From assembly GCF_029168945.1 (NCBI RefSeq), contig NC_083605.1:43945659-44009658 (forward strand): a stretch of DNA of 64,000 nucleotides, written 5' to 3'. The DNA comes from Cannabis sativa. Its lineage: Eukaryota; Streptophyta; Magnoliopsida; Rosales; Cannabaceae. A program made the translations under genes and the position numbers. The notes beneath the pieces are model-generated. The model did no database searches. It saw nothing but the letters and a program-made list of their open reading frames with translations, and had not been told where the DNA came from. Below, piece after piece: positions 19,591 to 32,200 of the stretch; position 1 is the stretch's first letter, and each line of letters starts with the position of its first letter.

Positions 19591-22500
19591 TTGTCAGGGT
19601 TTGCGTCCAGGGCTGGGTCCAAAATCCAGACACCGACTACGGGTTTTGTCCTAGCCCTGGGTCCAGATTCGGATCCCAATCTCGAGTCCCAGTCTGGTTT
19701 CATTTCTGGTGCGGGGTCACGAGCTGGGTCCTAGGTTCAAGTTCCGGTCTGTGTCGGGTACTAGGTCCCGGTCCTAGTTCTGTTTCCCAGGTCTATATCC
19801 TTATTCTGGGTCCAGGTCCCAATTATTGTGTGGGTTTGGGTCCCAGTCTAGGTTCGGGTTCGAGTACTAGTCTCGGTTCGGGTTCCGGTCTCTGTCTGGG
19901 TTTTGATTTGGGTTCGGGTTTGGGTTTAGGTCCTGGTCCTAGTCCTAGTCCTAGTTCAGTTCTAGTTCCATTTGCGATTCTAAGTTTGAGTTTGGGTTTG
20001 AGTTCGGGTCGGAGTTCGAGTCTTGGTCTGAGTTTGTGTTCGGGTCCGGATTTCACTCTAGGTCAAGATCAGGCTCCAGGTGTGGGTTCGCATCCTCGGT
20101 CTTGGTCTAGGTTGGGTGCGAGTCCCAAGTTCCAATCCCGATCTGAGTCTAGATTCAGTTCTGGGTCTAAGTCCTTGGTTCTGATCCTCGTCTGGGATTG
20201 ACTTTTGGTCTAGGTCTGGGTCTAGCTTTGGGTCTAATTTTAGTTGTGGGTTTGAGTTCGGGTCTGAGTCTGTGTGCGGGTTTGTGTGCAGGTCTGGACC
20301 CTGATCTGGGTCTAGGTTCTGGTCCAGTTCCAAGTTGGGGTCCCTAGTGCGGGTCCAAGTTTGGGTCTGGGTCAGGATCTTGATCCAAATCTAGGTCCAG
20401 CATTTCCATCCCAGTCTAGGTCTTGGTCCGAGTCCAGGTTCGTATCCAGATCGCTATCTAGGTCCAAGTATGTGTTTGGGATCGGGTCCCAGATTTAGTT
20501 CCATGTGCTGGTCTCATTTTCGGTCTGGGTCCACGACCGTGTTCGGGCCCAAGTTCCAATCTCAGTTTGGGTCTGAGGCTAGGTCTGTGTTCGGTTCTAG
20601 GTCTGGGTCTGGGTCCGGGTCCTGGTCACAGTCCCAGTCTTGTTCTAGGGTCCTCGTTCGGTGATTCTTATTCAGGTTCTAATTTTGGGTCCCAGGTCTA
20701 ACTTTCCTGGGTCTCAGTCTAGTTCTGGTTTAGGTCCCAGGTCCCATTTCTGAGTTTGGGTTCGGGATCGAGACTGGGGTGTGGTTCTAGGTCCCGACCC
20801 TAGATCTGTGTCCCTAGTTTGGTTCCATGTCTAGGTCTGAGTTCAGGTTCGGGTTCGGGTCCCGAGTCCAGATTTGGGTGGGGATCCGGGTCCGGCTCCC
20901 AATTCGGGTCTAGGTTTGATTTGGAGTCCGAGACCTTGTCCAGTTACGGTTCGGGATATTTTTCCAATTTCAGTTATGATTCCAAGTTCAAGTCCTAGTT
21001 CCTCTCCCGGTCAACTTCCCGTTTTGGTTCGAATTTTGGGTCACAGGGTACGGGTTCGGGTCCCCTTTTGGGTTCGAGACTTGGTTCAAGTCCAGGTGTG
21101 GGTTTGGGTCCCTGTCAAGGTTTGGGTCAAGGGCTGGGTCCCAAATCACGACACCGACTACGGGTTTTGTCGAAGTCTGGTTCCATTTCTGGTGCCGGGT
21201 CACGAGCTGGGTCCTAGATTCAAGTTCGGGTCTGGTGGGGTACTAGGTCCCTATCATAGTTCTGTTTCCTAGGTCCCTATCCTTATTCTGGGTCCAGGTC
21301 AAGGTTATTGTGTGGGTTTGGGTCCTGGTCTAGGTTAACGTTCAAGTCCTAGTCTCGGTTCGAGTTTAGGTCTCTGTCTGGAATTTGATCTGGGTTCGGG
21401 TTTGGGTTTAGGTCGTGGTCCTGGTCCTAGTCCTAGTTTGATTCTAGTTCCATTTGCGATTCTGACTTCGAGTTGGGTATGAGTTCGGGCCGGAGTTCGA
21501 GTCCTGGTATGTGTTTAGGTTCGGGTTCAAATTAAAGTCTAGGTCCAGATCAAGCTCTGGGTGTGGGTTCGCGTCCTAGGTCTTGGTCTAGGTTGGGTGC
21601 GAGTCCCAAGTTCCAATCCCGATCTGAGTCTGGATTCAGTTCTGGGTCTAAGTCCTTGGTTCTATTCCTGGTTTGGGTTCGAGTTTTGGTCCGGGTTTGG
21701 GTCTAGCTTTGGGTCTGATTCTTGGTGTGGGTTTGACGGTCTAAGTCTGTGTGCGGATTTGTGTCTAGGTCTGGACCCCAATCTGGGTCTAGGTTCGGGT
21801 CCAGATCCAAGTTGGGGTCCCGAGTGCGTGTCCAAGTTTGGGTCTGGGTCAAGTTCTCGATCCAGATCTAGCTCCAGCATTTCGATCCCGATCCGGGTCT
21901 TTTCGAGTCCAGGTTCGTATCCGGATCCCTATCTAGGTCCAAGTCTTTGTTTGGGATCGTGTCCCAGATTTAGGTCCAGGTCCGGGTCTCAATTCCAGTC
22001 TGGGTACACGACCGTGTCCGGGCCCGAGTTTTAGTCTTAGTTTGGGTTTAAGGCTAGGTTTGTGTTCGGTTCTAGGTTTGGCTCCGGGTCCTGGTCAGGG
22101 TCGTCGTCTTGTTCTAGGGTCCTGGTTCGGCGATTCTTGTTCATGTCCTAATATTCGGTCCCAGGTCTAGGTTTGAGTTCGGGTTTGGTTCTTCGTCTAG
22201 GTTCTGTTTCTAGTCTGAGTACCAGATCTAGACATCGACTACTGGTGTGTTTCAGGCCCCATTACCAGAATCTCGAGTCAAGATCTGGATCACTATCCTG
22301 CATCTCGGTCTGGTTCTGGTTCAGGTCCCAGGTCCCATTTCTGAGTTTGGCTTTGGGATCGAGACTGGGGTGCAGTTCTAGGTCCCAACCCTAGTTCTGT
22401 GTCCCTAGTTTTGTTCCATGTTTTGGTATGAGTTCATGTTTGGGTTCGGGTCTCGAGTCTTGATTTGCGTTGGGATCCGGGTTTGGCTCCCAATTCGGGT

Positions 22501-25500
22501 CTAGGTCTTATTTGGAGTCCGGGACCTGGTCCGGTTACGGTTCGGGATCTATGTCCAATTTCAGTTATGATTCCAAGTTCAAGTCCTAGTTCCAGTCCCG
22601 ATCAACTTCCGGTTTTGGTTCAAATTTTGGGTCACAAGGTACGGGTTCGGGTCCACTTTTGGGTTTGGGACTGGGTTCAGGTTCGGGTGTGGGTTCGCGT
22701 CCTTGTCAGGTTTTGGATCCAGGGCTGGGTCCAAAATCCCGACACTTACTACGGGTTTTGTCCAAGCCCTGGGTCAAGATCCAGATTCCAATCTCGGGTC
22801 GCAGTTTGGTTCCATTTCTGGTGCCGGGTCATGAGCTGGGTCCTAGGTTCAAGTTCGAGTTTGGGTCGGGTACTAGGTCCCGGTCCTAGTTCTGTTTCCT
22901 AGGTCCCTTTCCTGATTCTGGGTTCCAGTCCCGGTTATTGTGTGGGTTTGGGTTCGAGTCCTAGTCTCGGTTCGAGTTTAGGTCTCTATTTGGGTTTTAA
23001 TCTGTGTTCGGGTTTGGGTTTAGGTTTTGGTCCTAGTCCTTGTTCGGTTCTAGTTCCATTTGCGATTCTGAGATAGAGTTTGGGTAGGAGTTCGGGTCGG
23101 AGTTCGAGTCCTGGTCTGACTTTGGGTTCGAGTCCGGATTTAAGTCTAGGTCCAGATGATACTTCGGGTGTGGGTTCGCGTCCTGCGTCTTGGTCTAGGT
23201 TGGGTGCGAGTCCCAAGTTCAAATCTCGATCTGAGTCTGGATTCAGTTCTGGGTCTAAGTCCTTGGTTCTGATCTTGGTCTAGGTTCAAGTTTGGGTTCG
23301 GGTCTTGGTCTAGCTTTTGGTTTGATTATAGTTGTGGGTTTTAGTTCGGGTCGGAGTCGGTGTCCGGGTTTATGTCCAAGTCTGGAAGCCGATCTGGGTC
23401 TAGGTTCGGGTACAGGTCCAAGTTGGGGTCTCGAGTGCGGGTCCAAGTTTGGGTCTAGGTCAAGATCTCGGTCCAGATCTAGGTCCAGCATTTCGATCCC
23501 AGTCTGGGTCCTTGTCTGAGACAAGGTTCGTATCCGGATCTTCATCTAGGTGCAAGTCTGTGTTTGGGATCAGTCCCAGATTTAGGTCCAGGTTCGAGTC
23601 TCAGTTCTTGTCTGGGTACATGACCGTGTAAGGGCCCGAGTTCCAGTCTCAGTTTGGGTCTGAGGCTAGGTCTGTGTTCGGTTCTAGGTCTGGGTCCGGG
23701 TCCTAGTCACGGTCCTAGTCTTGTTGTAGGGTCCTAGTTCGGCGATTCATATTTAGGTTCTAATTTTGGGTCCCAGGTCTAGGTCTGGGTTCGGGTTTGG
23801 TCTTTCGTTTCGGTTCTGTTCCTAGTCTTATTCCAAGATCTAGACAGCGACTACTGGTATGTTCCAGGCCCCGTTACAAGAATCCCGAATCAAGATCTGG
23901 ATCACTGTCCTGGGTCTCGGTCTGGTTCTTATTCAGGTCCTAGGTCCCGGTCAACTTCCCATTTTGGTTCCAATTTTGGGTCACAGGGTACGGGTTCAAG
24001 TCCCCTTTTGGGTTTGGGACTCGGTTCAGGTCCAGGTCCTTGTGAGGGTTCGGGTCCAAGGCTGGGTGCCAAATCTAGACACCGACTACAGGTTTATTCC
24101 AAGCCATGGGTCAAGATCCGGATCCCAATCTCGGGTCCCAGTCCGGTTCCATTTCTGGTGCCGGGTCACGAGCTGGGTCCTAGGTTCAAGTTCGGGTCTG
24201 GGTCGGGTATAGGAGCCGATCCTAGTTCTGTTTGCCAGGTCCCTATACTAATTCTCAGTCAAGGACCCAGTTATTGTGTGGGTTTGGTACCCGGTCTAGG
24301 TTCGGGTTCGAGTCCTAGTCTTGGTTCGGGTTTAGGTCTCTGTCTAGGTTTTGATCTGGGTTCGGGTTTGGGTTTAGGTCCTGGTCCTAGTCCTAGTCCT
24401 AGTTCGGTTCTAGTTCCATATGCGATTCAGAGTTTGAGTTTGGGTATGAGTTCGTGTCGGAGTTCGAGTCCTAGTCTGACTTTGGGTTCGTGTCTGGATT
24501 TAAGTCTAGGTCCAGATCATGCTCCGGGTGTGGGTTCACGTCCTGGGGCTTGGTCTATTTTGGCTGCGAGTCCCAAGTTCCAATCCCGATCTGAGTCTGG
24601 AGTCGCCCGGGTCTAAGTCCTTGATTCGATCCCCGGTCTGGGTTCGAGTTTGGGTCCGGGTCTGGGTCTAGCTTTCGGTCTGATTCTAGGTGGGGGTTTG
24701 AGTTCGGGTCCGAGTCTGTGTCTGGGTTTGTTTCCAGGCCTGGACCCCGATCTAGGTCTAGGTTCGAGTCCAGGTCCAAGGTTGGGTCCCGAGTGCGGGT
24801 CTAAGTTTGGGTCTAGGTCAGGATCTCGGTCCAGATCTAGGTGCAGCATTTCGATCCTAGTCTGGGTCTTTGTTCGAGTCCAGGTTCGTATCCAGATCCC
24901 TATCTATGTCCAAGTCTTTCTTTGGGATCATGTCCAAGATTTAGGTCTAGGTCCGCGTCTCAGTTCCGGTCTGGGTACACGACCGTGTCCAGGCCCGAGT
25001 TCCAGTCTCAGTTTGGGTCTGAGGCTAGCTCTGTGTTTGGTTCTATGTTTGGGTCTAGGCCCTGGTCACGGTCCTCGTCTTGTTCTAGGGTCTTGGTTCG
25101 GTGATTCTTGTTCAGGTTCTAATTTTGGGTCCCAAGTCTAGGTCTGGGTTCGGGTTTGGTTCTTCATCTGGGTTCTGGTCCTTGTCTGAGTCCCAGATCT
25201 AGACATCGACTACTGGTCTGTTCCAGGCCACGTTACCCGAATCTTGAGTCAAGATCTGGATCACAGTCACGGGTCTCGGTATTGTTCTGGTTCAGGTCCC
25301 AGGTCTCATTTCAAAGTTTGGGTTCAAGATCGAGAATGGGATGCGGTTCTAGGTCCCGACCCTAGTTCTGTGTTCGTAGCCTGGTTCCATGTTTGGGTCT
25401 GAGTTCAGGTTAAGGTTTGGCTCCCCAGTCCAGGTTTGGTTGGGATTCGGGTCCGGCTCCCAATTCGGGTCTAGGTTGGATTTGGAGTCCGAGTCCTCGT

Positions 25501-28461
25501 CCGGTTATGGCTCTGGATCTAAGTTCAATTTCAGTTATGATTCCAAGTCCAAGTCCTAGTTCCAGTCCCGGTCAACTTCCAGTTTTTGTTCCAATTTTGG
25601 GTCACAGTGTACGGGTTCGGGTCCACTTTTGGGGTTGGGATTGGTTCAGGTCCGGGTGGGGGTTCGAGTCCTTGTCAGGGTTCGGGTCCAGGGCTGGGTC
25701 CCACACCTAAACACTTACTACGAGTTTTGTCCAAGCCCTGGACCCGAATTAGGTCCCGGTCCTAGTTCTGTTTCCCAGGTCCCTATCTTGATTCTAGGTT
25801 CAAGTCTCGGTTATTGTGTGGGTTTGCGTCCCGATCTAGGTTCGGGTTTGAGTCCTACTCTTAGTTCGGGTTCAGGTCGCTGTTTGGGTTTTGACCTAGG
25901 TTCGGGTTTCAATTTAGGTCCTAGTCCTAGTCGTAGTCCTAGTTCGGTTGTAGTTCCATTTGCGATTCTAAGTTCGAGTTTGGGTTTGAATTCGGGTTGG
26001 AGTTCGAGTCCTGGTTTGAATTTTGGGTTTGGGTTTGGGTTTGGATTTCAATCTAGGTCCAGATCAGGCTCCGGGTGTGGGTTCGTGTCCGTGGTCCTTG
26101 TCTAGGTTGGTTCCGAGTCCCAAGTTCCTATCCCAATATGAGTCTAGATTCAGTTCTTGGTCTAAGTCCTTGGTTCAGATCCTGGTCTGGGTTCGAGTTT
26201 TGGTCCGGGTCCGGGTCTAGCTTTGGGTCTGATTCTAGGAGTGGGTTTGAGTTCGGGTCCGAGTCTGTGTCCAGGTCTGGACCCTGATCAGGGTCTAGGT
26301 TCGGGTCTAGGTCCAAGTTCGGGTCCCGAGTGCGGGTTCAAGTTTGGGTCTGGGTCAAGATCTCGGTCCACATTTGCTCCAGCATTTCGATCCCAGTCTG
26401 GGTCTTTGTCCTAGTCAAGGTTCGTATCCGGATCCCTATCTAGGTCCAAGTCTGTGTTTGGGATCGAGTGTCAGATTTAGGTCAAGGTCCGGGTCTCAGT
26501 TCTGTTCACGGTACACGACCGTGTCCGGGCCCGAGTTCCAGTCTCAGTTTGGGTCTGAGGCTAGGTCTGTGTTCGGTTCTAGGTCTTGGTCTGGGTCCTA
26601 GTCTTTTTCTAGGGTCCTTGTTTGGTGATTCTTCTTCATGTTCTAATTTTGGGTCCCAGGTCTAGGTCTGGGTTCGGGTTTGGTTCTTCGTCTGGGTTCT
26701 GGTCCTAGTCTGAGTCCTAGATCTAGACACCGACTACTGGTCTGTTCCAGACCCCGTTACCCGAATCCCGAGTTAAGATCTGGATCACTATCATGGGTCT
26801 CGGTCTTGTTCTGGTTCAGTTTCCAGGTCCCATTTCTTAGTTTGGGTTTGGGATCGAGACTAAGGTACGGTTCTAGGTCCCGACCCTGGTTCTGTGTCCC
26901 TACTATAGTTCCATGTTTGGGTCTGAGTTCAAGTTCGGGTTTTGGTCTTTGTTTGGGTTTTGATCTGGGTTCGTGTTTCGGTTTAGGTCCTGGTCCTGGT
27001 CCTAGTCCTAGTTCGGTTCTAGTTCCATTTGTGATTCTAAGTTTGAGTTTGGGTTTGAGTTCGGGTCGGAGTTCGAGTCCTGGTCTAAATTTTGGGTTCG
27101 GGTCTGGATTTCAGTCTAGGTCTAGATCAGGCTCCAGGTGTGGGTTCGCATCCTGGGTATTGGTCTAGGTTGGGTCGGAGTCCCAAGTTCCAATCCCAAT
27201 CTGAGTCTGGATTCAGTTCTGGGTCTAAGTCCTTGGTTCTGATCCTGGTCTAGGTTCGAGTTTGGGTCCGGGTCCGGGTGTAGCTTAGGGTCTGATTCTA
27301 GGTGTGGGTTTGAGTTCGGGTCCGAGTCTATGTCCAGGTTTGTGTCCAGGTTTGGACCCCGATTTGGGTCTAGGTTCGGGTCCAGGTCCATTTTCGGGTC
27401 CCGAGTGTGTGTCCATGTTTGGGTCTGGGTCAAGATCTCTATCCACATCTGGTCCAGCATTTCGATCCTAGTTGGGGTATGGGTCCTAGTCAAGGTTCGT
27501 ATCTGGATCCCTATCTAGGTCCAAGTCTGTGTTTGGGATTGGGTGCCAGATTTAGGTCCAGGTCCGGGTCTCAGTTTCGTTCTGGGTACACGACCGTGTC
27601 CGGGCCCGAGTTCTAGTCTCAATTTGGGTCTGAGGCTAGGTTTGTGTTCGATTCTATGTCTTGGTCCTGGTCACGGTCCTAGTCTTGTTCTAGGGTCGTG
27701 GTTCGGGGATTCTTGTTCACGTTCTAATTTTGGGTCCCAGGTCTAGGTCTGTGTTCAAGTTTGGTTCTTCGTCTGGGTTCTAGTCCTAGTCTGAGTCCTA
27801 GATCTAAACACCGACTATTGGTTTGTTCCAGGCCTGGTTACCCGAATCCTGAGTTAAGATCTGGATCACTATCACGAGTCTCGGTCTGGTTCTGGTTCAG
27901 GTCCCAAGTTCCATTTCTGAGTTTGAGTTCGGGATCAAGACTGGGGTGGGGTTCTAGGTTCTGACCCTGGTTCTCTGTCCCTAGTCTGGTTCCATGTTTT
28001 GGTCTGAGTTCAAGTTCCGGTTCTGGTCCCGAGTCAAGTTTTGGGTTGGGATCCAGGTCCGGCTCCCAATCCGGGTGTAGGTCTAATTTGGAGTCTAGGT
28101 TTTGGTCCGGTTACGGTTCTGGATCTATGTCCAATTTCAGTTATCATTCCAAGTCCAAGTCATAGTTCCAATCCCGGTCAACTTCCGGTTTTGGTTCCAA
28201 TTTTTGGTCGCAGGGTACGGGATGCGGTCCACTTTTGGGTTTGGGATTAGGTTCAGGTCCGGGTCTGGGTTCGGGTCCTTGTCAGGGTTCGGGCATAGGG
28301 CTGGGTCCTAAATCCAGACACCGACTACGAGTTTTGTCCAAGCCGTGGGTCCAGATCCGGATCCCAAACTCGGGTCGCAGTTTGGTTCGATTACTGGTAC
28401 CGGGTCACGAGCTGGATCCTAGTTCAAGTTCAGGTCTTGGTCGAGTACTAGGTCCCGGTCC
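19591..28461 (+). repeat. Hexamer-derived higher-order satellite, block B
   Basis: Same hexamer family and orientation as block A. The ACGACCGTGTC landmark recurs near 20.53, 22.01, 23.62 (variant), 24.98, 26.51 and 27.59 kb, giving spacings of about 1.08-1.61 kb; the longer values are taken as full units and the shorter as internal deletions. Ends at the hAT insertion. Two telomere-like GGGTTTAGG words occur per unit at fixed places. No gene is supported. Confidence 0.93.
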
Positions 28462-29248
28462 TAGGGGTGTTCGCGGTTCGGGTGGTGCGGTTTTTAACCA
28501 TTTTTTAAAACCAAGCCGCACATGCGGTTTTTCCAATTTTCCAAACCGCACTCGCATCGCGATAATAAAAAACCGCAAAAACCGCTCCGCAAAAAATGAT
28601 GTGGTGCGGTGCGGTGCGGTTTCTTGCGGTTTGAACTATCACAATTTTTTTTTTTTGAAATCATCATAAAATAATTAAAATATCATTAATATAATTATTC
28701 CAAAACACTTAAGAAAATACAAAAAACTTGAGACTAATAAAAGTTATAACAACAACAATAAGTCAATAATCTTTTTAAAGTTTTCAACAACACACCTAAA
28801 TCAAAATAACAAACTTGAAACTAATTAAATTCCAACAACAATATAAATGTACAACTAACATATACTTTCAGCAATAGATTAAAAATAATACAAACACAAA
28901 CTTCCAACCCCAAATTTCAATACACATGTATGGGCTTGGGTTTGTTGCTAAGAAGAGAGGGTTTGTGAAGAGTTATGGATTTTGCCCTAAGATTTATAGG
29001 CTTGGGTTGGACTCATATGTATGGGCTTAATTAAATAAATATAAAAATTGAAATTTTAAAACATGCGGTGCGGTGCGGTTTCAATCGCGGTTTAATAATT
29101 CAAAACCGCAAACCATACCGCACCGCGCGGTTTGGGAAAAATTCAAACCGCAACCGCACCGCGAAGAATTTCAAACCCCATTTTTTTTTTGCAGTGTGGT
29201 GCAGTGCGGGCGGTTTGAGTGGTTTGAGCGGTTTGACGTACACCCCTA
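28462..29248. mobile_element. Non-autonomous hAT transposon, copy 1 (787 bp)
   Basis: Ends TAGGGGTG and CACCCCTA are inverted and flanked by an exact 8-bp direct repeat CCCGGTCC (28454-28461 and 29249-29256), the hAT signature. Subterminal regions carry many TGCGGT/ACCGCA words. The middle is A/T-rich without a transposase. Removal restores the satellite sequence. Confidence 0.93.
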
Positions 29249-32200
29249 CCCGGTCCTAGTTCTATTTCCCAGGTCCCTATCCTGATTCTGGGTCTAGGTC
29301 CCAGATATTGTGTGGTTTTGGGTCCCGATATAGGTTCGGGTTCGAGTCCTAGTCTCGGTTCGGGTTTAGGTCTCCGTTTGGGTTTTGATCTGGGTTCGGG
29401 TTTGGGTTTAGGTCCTGGTCCTGGTCCTAGTCCTAGTTCGGTTCTAGTTCCATTTCCGATTCTGACTTCAAGTATGGGTTTTTGTTTGGGTCGGAGTTCG
29501 AATCCAAGTCTGAGTTAGGGTTCAGATCCGGATTTCATTGTAGGTCCAGATCAGGCTCCGAATGTGGGTTCGCGTCCTAGGTCTTGGTCTAGGTTGGGTC
29601 GGAGTCCCAAGTTCCAATCCCAATATGAGTCTGGATTCAGTTCTGTGTCTAAGTCCTTGGTTCTCATCCTGGTCTGGATTCGAGTTTGGGTCCGGGTTCA
29701 GGTCTAGCTTTGGGTCTTATTCAAGGTGTGGGTTTGAGTTCGGGTCCGAGTCTGTGTCTGGGTTTGTGTCTAGATCTGGACCCCGATCTGGGCGTAGGTT
29801 CGTGTCTAGGTCCAAGTTCGGGTCCCGAGCGGGGGTAGAAGTTTGGGTCTAGGTCAAGATCTCGGTCCAGATCTGGTCCAGCATTTTGATCCCAGTCTGG
29901 GTCTTGATCCTAGTCCAGGTTCGTATCCAGATCCCTATTTGGGTCCAAGTTTGTGTTTGGGATTGGGTGCAAGATTTAGGTCTTGGTCCGGGTCTCTGTT
30001 CCGTTCTGGGTACACGACCGTGTCCAGGCCCGAGTTCTAGTCTCAGTTTGGGTCTCAGGCTAGGTTTGTGTTCGGTTCTCGGTCTGGGTACGGGTCTTGG
30101 TCATGGTCCTAGTCTTGTTCGACGATTCTTGTTCAGGTTCTAGTTTTGGTTCCCAGGTCTAGGTCTGGGTTCGGGTTTGGTTCTTCGTCTGGGTTCTGGT
30201 CCTAGGCTGAGTCCCAGATCTAGACACCGACTGGTGGTGTGTTCCAGGCCCCGTTACCTGAATCCTGAGTCAAGATCTGGATCACTGTCACGGGTCTCGG
30301 TCTGGTTCTGGTTTAGATCCCAGGACCCATTTCTGAGTTTGGGTTTGGGATCGAGACTGGGGTACGGTTGTAGGTCCCGATCCTGGTTCTATGTCCCTAG
30401 TCTGGTTCCATGTTTGGGTTTCAGTTCAGATCGGGTTCGGGTCCGGAGTCCAGGATTGGTTGGGGATCCGGGTCCGGCTCCCAATTCGGGTCTAGGTCTG
30501 ATTTGCAGTCTTTGTCCTGGTCCGGTTACCGTTATGGATCTAGGTCCAATTTCAGTTATGATCCCAATTCCAAGTTCTAGTTCCAAACCCGGTCAACTAC
30601 CAGTTCTGGTTCAAATTTTGGGTCACAGAGTACGGGTTCGGGTCCACTTTTGGGTTTGGGACTCAGCTTAGGTTCGAGTGTGGGTTCGATTCCTTGTCAG
30701 GGTTCGGGTCAAGGGCTGGGTCCCAAATCCAGACACCGACTACGTGTTTTGTCCAAGCACTAGGTCCAGATTCGGATCCCATCTCGGGTCGCAGTCTGGT
30801 TCCAATTCTGGTGCCTGGTCACGAGCTGGGTCCAAGGTTCAAGTTCGGGTCTGGGTCAGGTACTAGGTCCCGGTCCTAGTTCTGTTTCCCAGGTCCCTAT
30901 CATGATTGTGGGTCCAGGTCCCGGTTATTGTGTGGGTTCGGGTCCCGGTCTAGGTTCGAATTTGAGTCCTAGTCGTGGTTCGGGTTTAGGTCTCTGTCTC
31001 GGTTTTGATCTAGGTTCGGGTTTGGGTTTAGGTCCTGGTCCTTGTCCTAGTCCTAGTTCGGTTCTAGTTCCATTGGCGATTTTGAGTTCGAGTTTGGGTT
31101 TGAATTCGGGTCGGAGTTCGAGTCCTGGTCTGAGTTTGGGTTCGGGTCCGGATTTAAGTCTAGGTCCAGATCAGGCTCCGGGTGTGGGTTCGCGTCCTGG
31201 GTCTTGGTCTAGGTTTGGTCCAGGTGTAAGTCCTTGGTTCTGATCCTGGTATGGGTTTGAGTTTGGGTCCGGGTCCGGGTCTAGCTTTGGGTCCGATTCT
31301 AGGTGTGGGTTTGAGTTTGGGTCCGGGTCCGGGTCTAGCTTTGGGTCCGATTCTAGGTGTGGGTTTGAGTTCGCGTCCGAGTCTGTGTCTGGGTTTGTGT
31401 CCAGGTGCGAACGCCGATCTGCGTCTAGGTTCAGGTCCAGGTCCAAGTTGGGGTCCTGAGTGCGGGTCAAGTTTTGGTCTGGCTCAGGATCTCGGTCCAA
31501 ATCTAGGTCCAGCATTTCGATCCCAGTTTGGGTCTGGGTCCTAGTTCAGGTTCGTATCCGGATCCCTATCTAGGTCCAAGTCTGTATTTGGGATCGTGTC
31601 CCAAATATAGGTCCAGGTCCGGGTCTCAGTTCCGGTCTTGGTACACGACCGTGTCTGGGCCTGAGTTTCAGTCTCAGTTTGGGTCTGAGGCTTGGTCTGT
31701 GTTCTGTTCTAGGTCTGGGTCCAGGTCCAGGTCCTGGTCACGGTCCGAGTCTTGTTCTAGGGTCGTGGTTCGGTGATTCTTGTTCAGGTTCTAATTTTTT
31801 GTCCCCGGTCTAGGTCTGGGTTCGAGTTTGGTTCTTCGTCTGGGTTTTGGTCCTAGTCTGAGTCCTAGATCTAGACACCGATGATTGGTTTGTTCCAGGC
31901 CCGGTTACCCAAATCTCGAGTTAAGATCTGGATCACTGTCACGGGTCTCGGTCTGGTTCTGGTTCAGGTCCCATGTCCGATTTCTGAGTTTGGGTTTGGG
32001 ATCAAGACTTGTGTGCGGTTCTAGGTCTCGACCCTGGTTCTATGTCCCTAGTCTTGTTTAATGTTTGGGTCTGAGTTCAGGTTCGGGTTTAGGTCTCTGT
32101 CTAGGTTTTGATCTGGGTTCGGGGTTCGGTTTAGGTCCTAGTCCTAGTTCGGTTCTAGTTCCATTTGCGATTCTATGTTCGAGTTTGGGTTTGAGTTCGG

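Larger units (their letters stand above)
10009..19717. repeat. Segmental duplication copy 1 (partner 51080-60785)
   Basis: The order LTR-derived sequence, satellite, CACTA element, satellite is shared with 51080-60785 in direct orientation, offset about 41.07 kb, with sparse differences by eye. Homology starts exactly at the copia LTR end (10009) and stops where a gypsy LTR begins in the other copy, so both limits here are insertion points and the original duplication may have been longer. Confidence 0.93.

Noticed and set aside
26025..26044. True interstitial telomere
   Set aside because: Only short degenerate GGGTTT(A/G)GG words occur; there is no run of exact TTTAGGG repeats.
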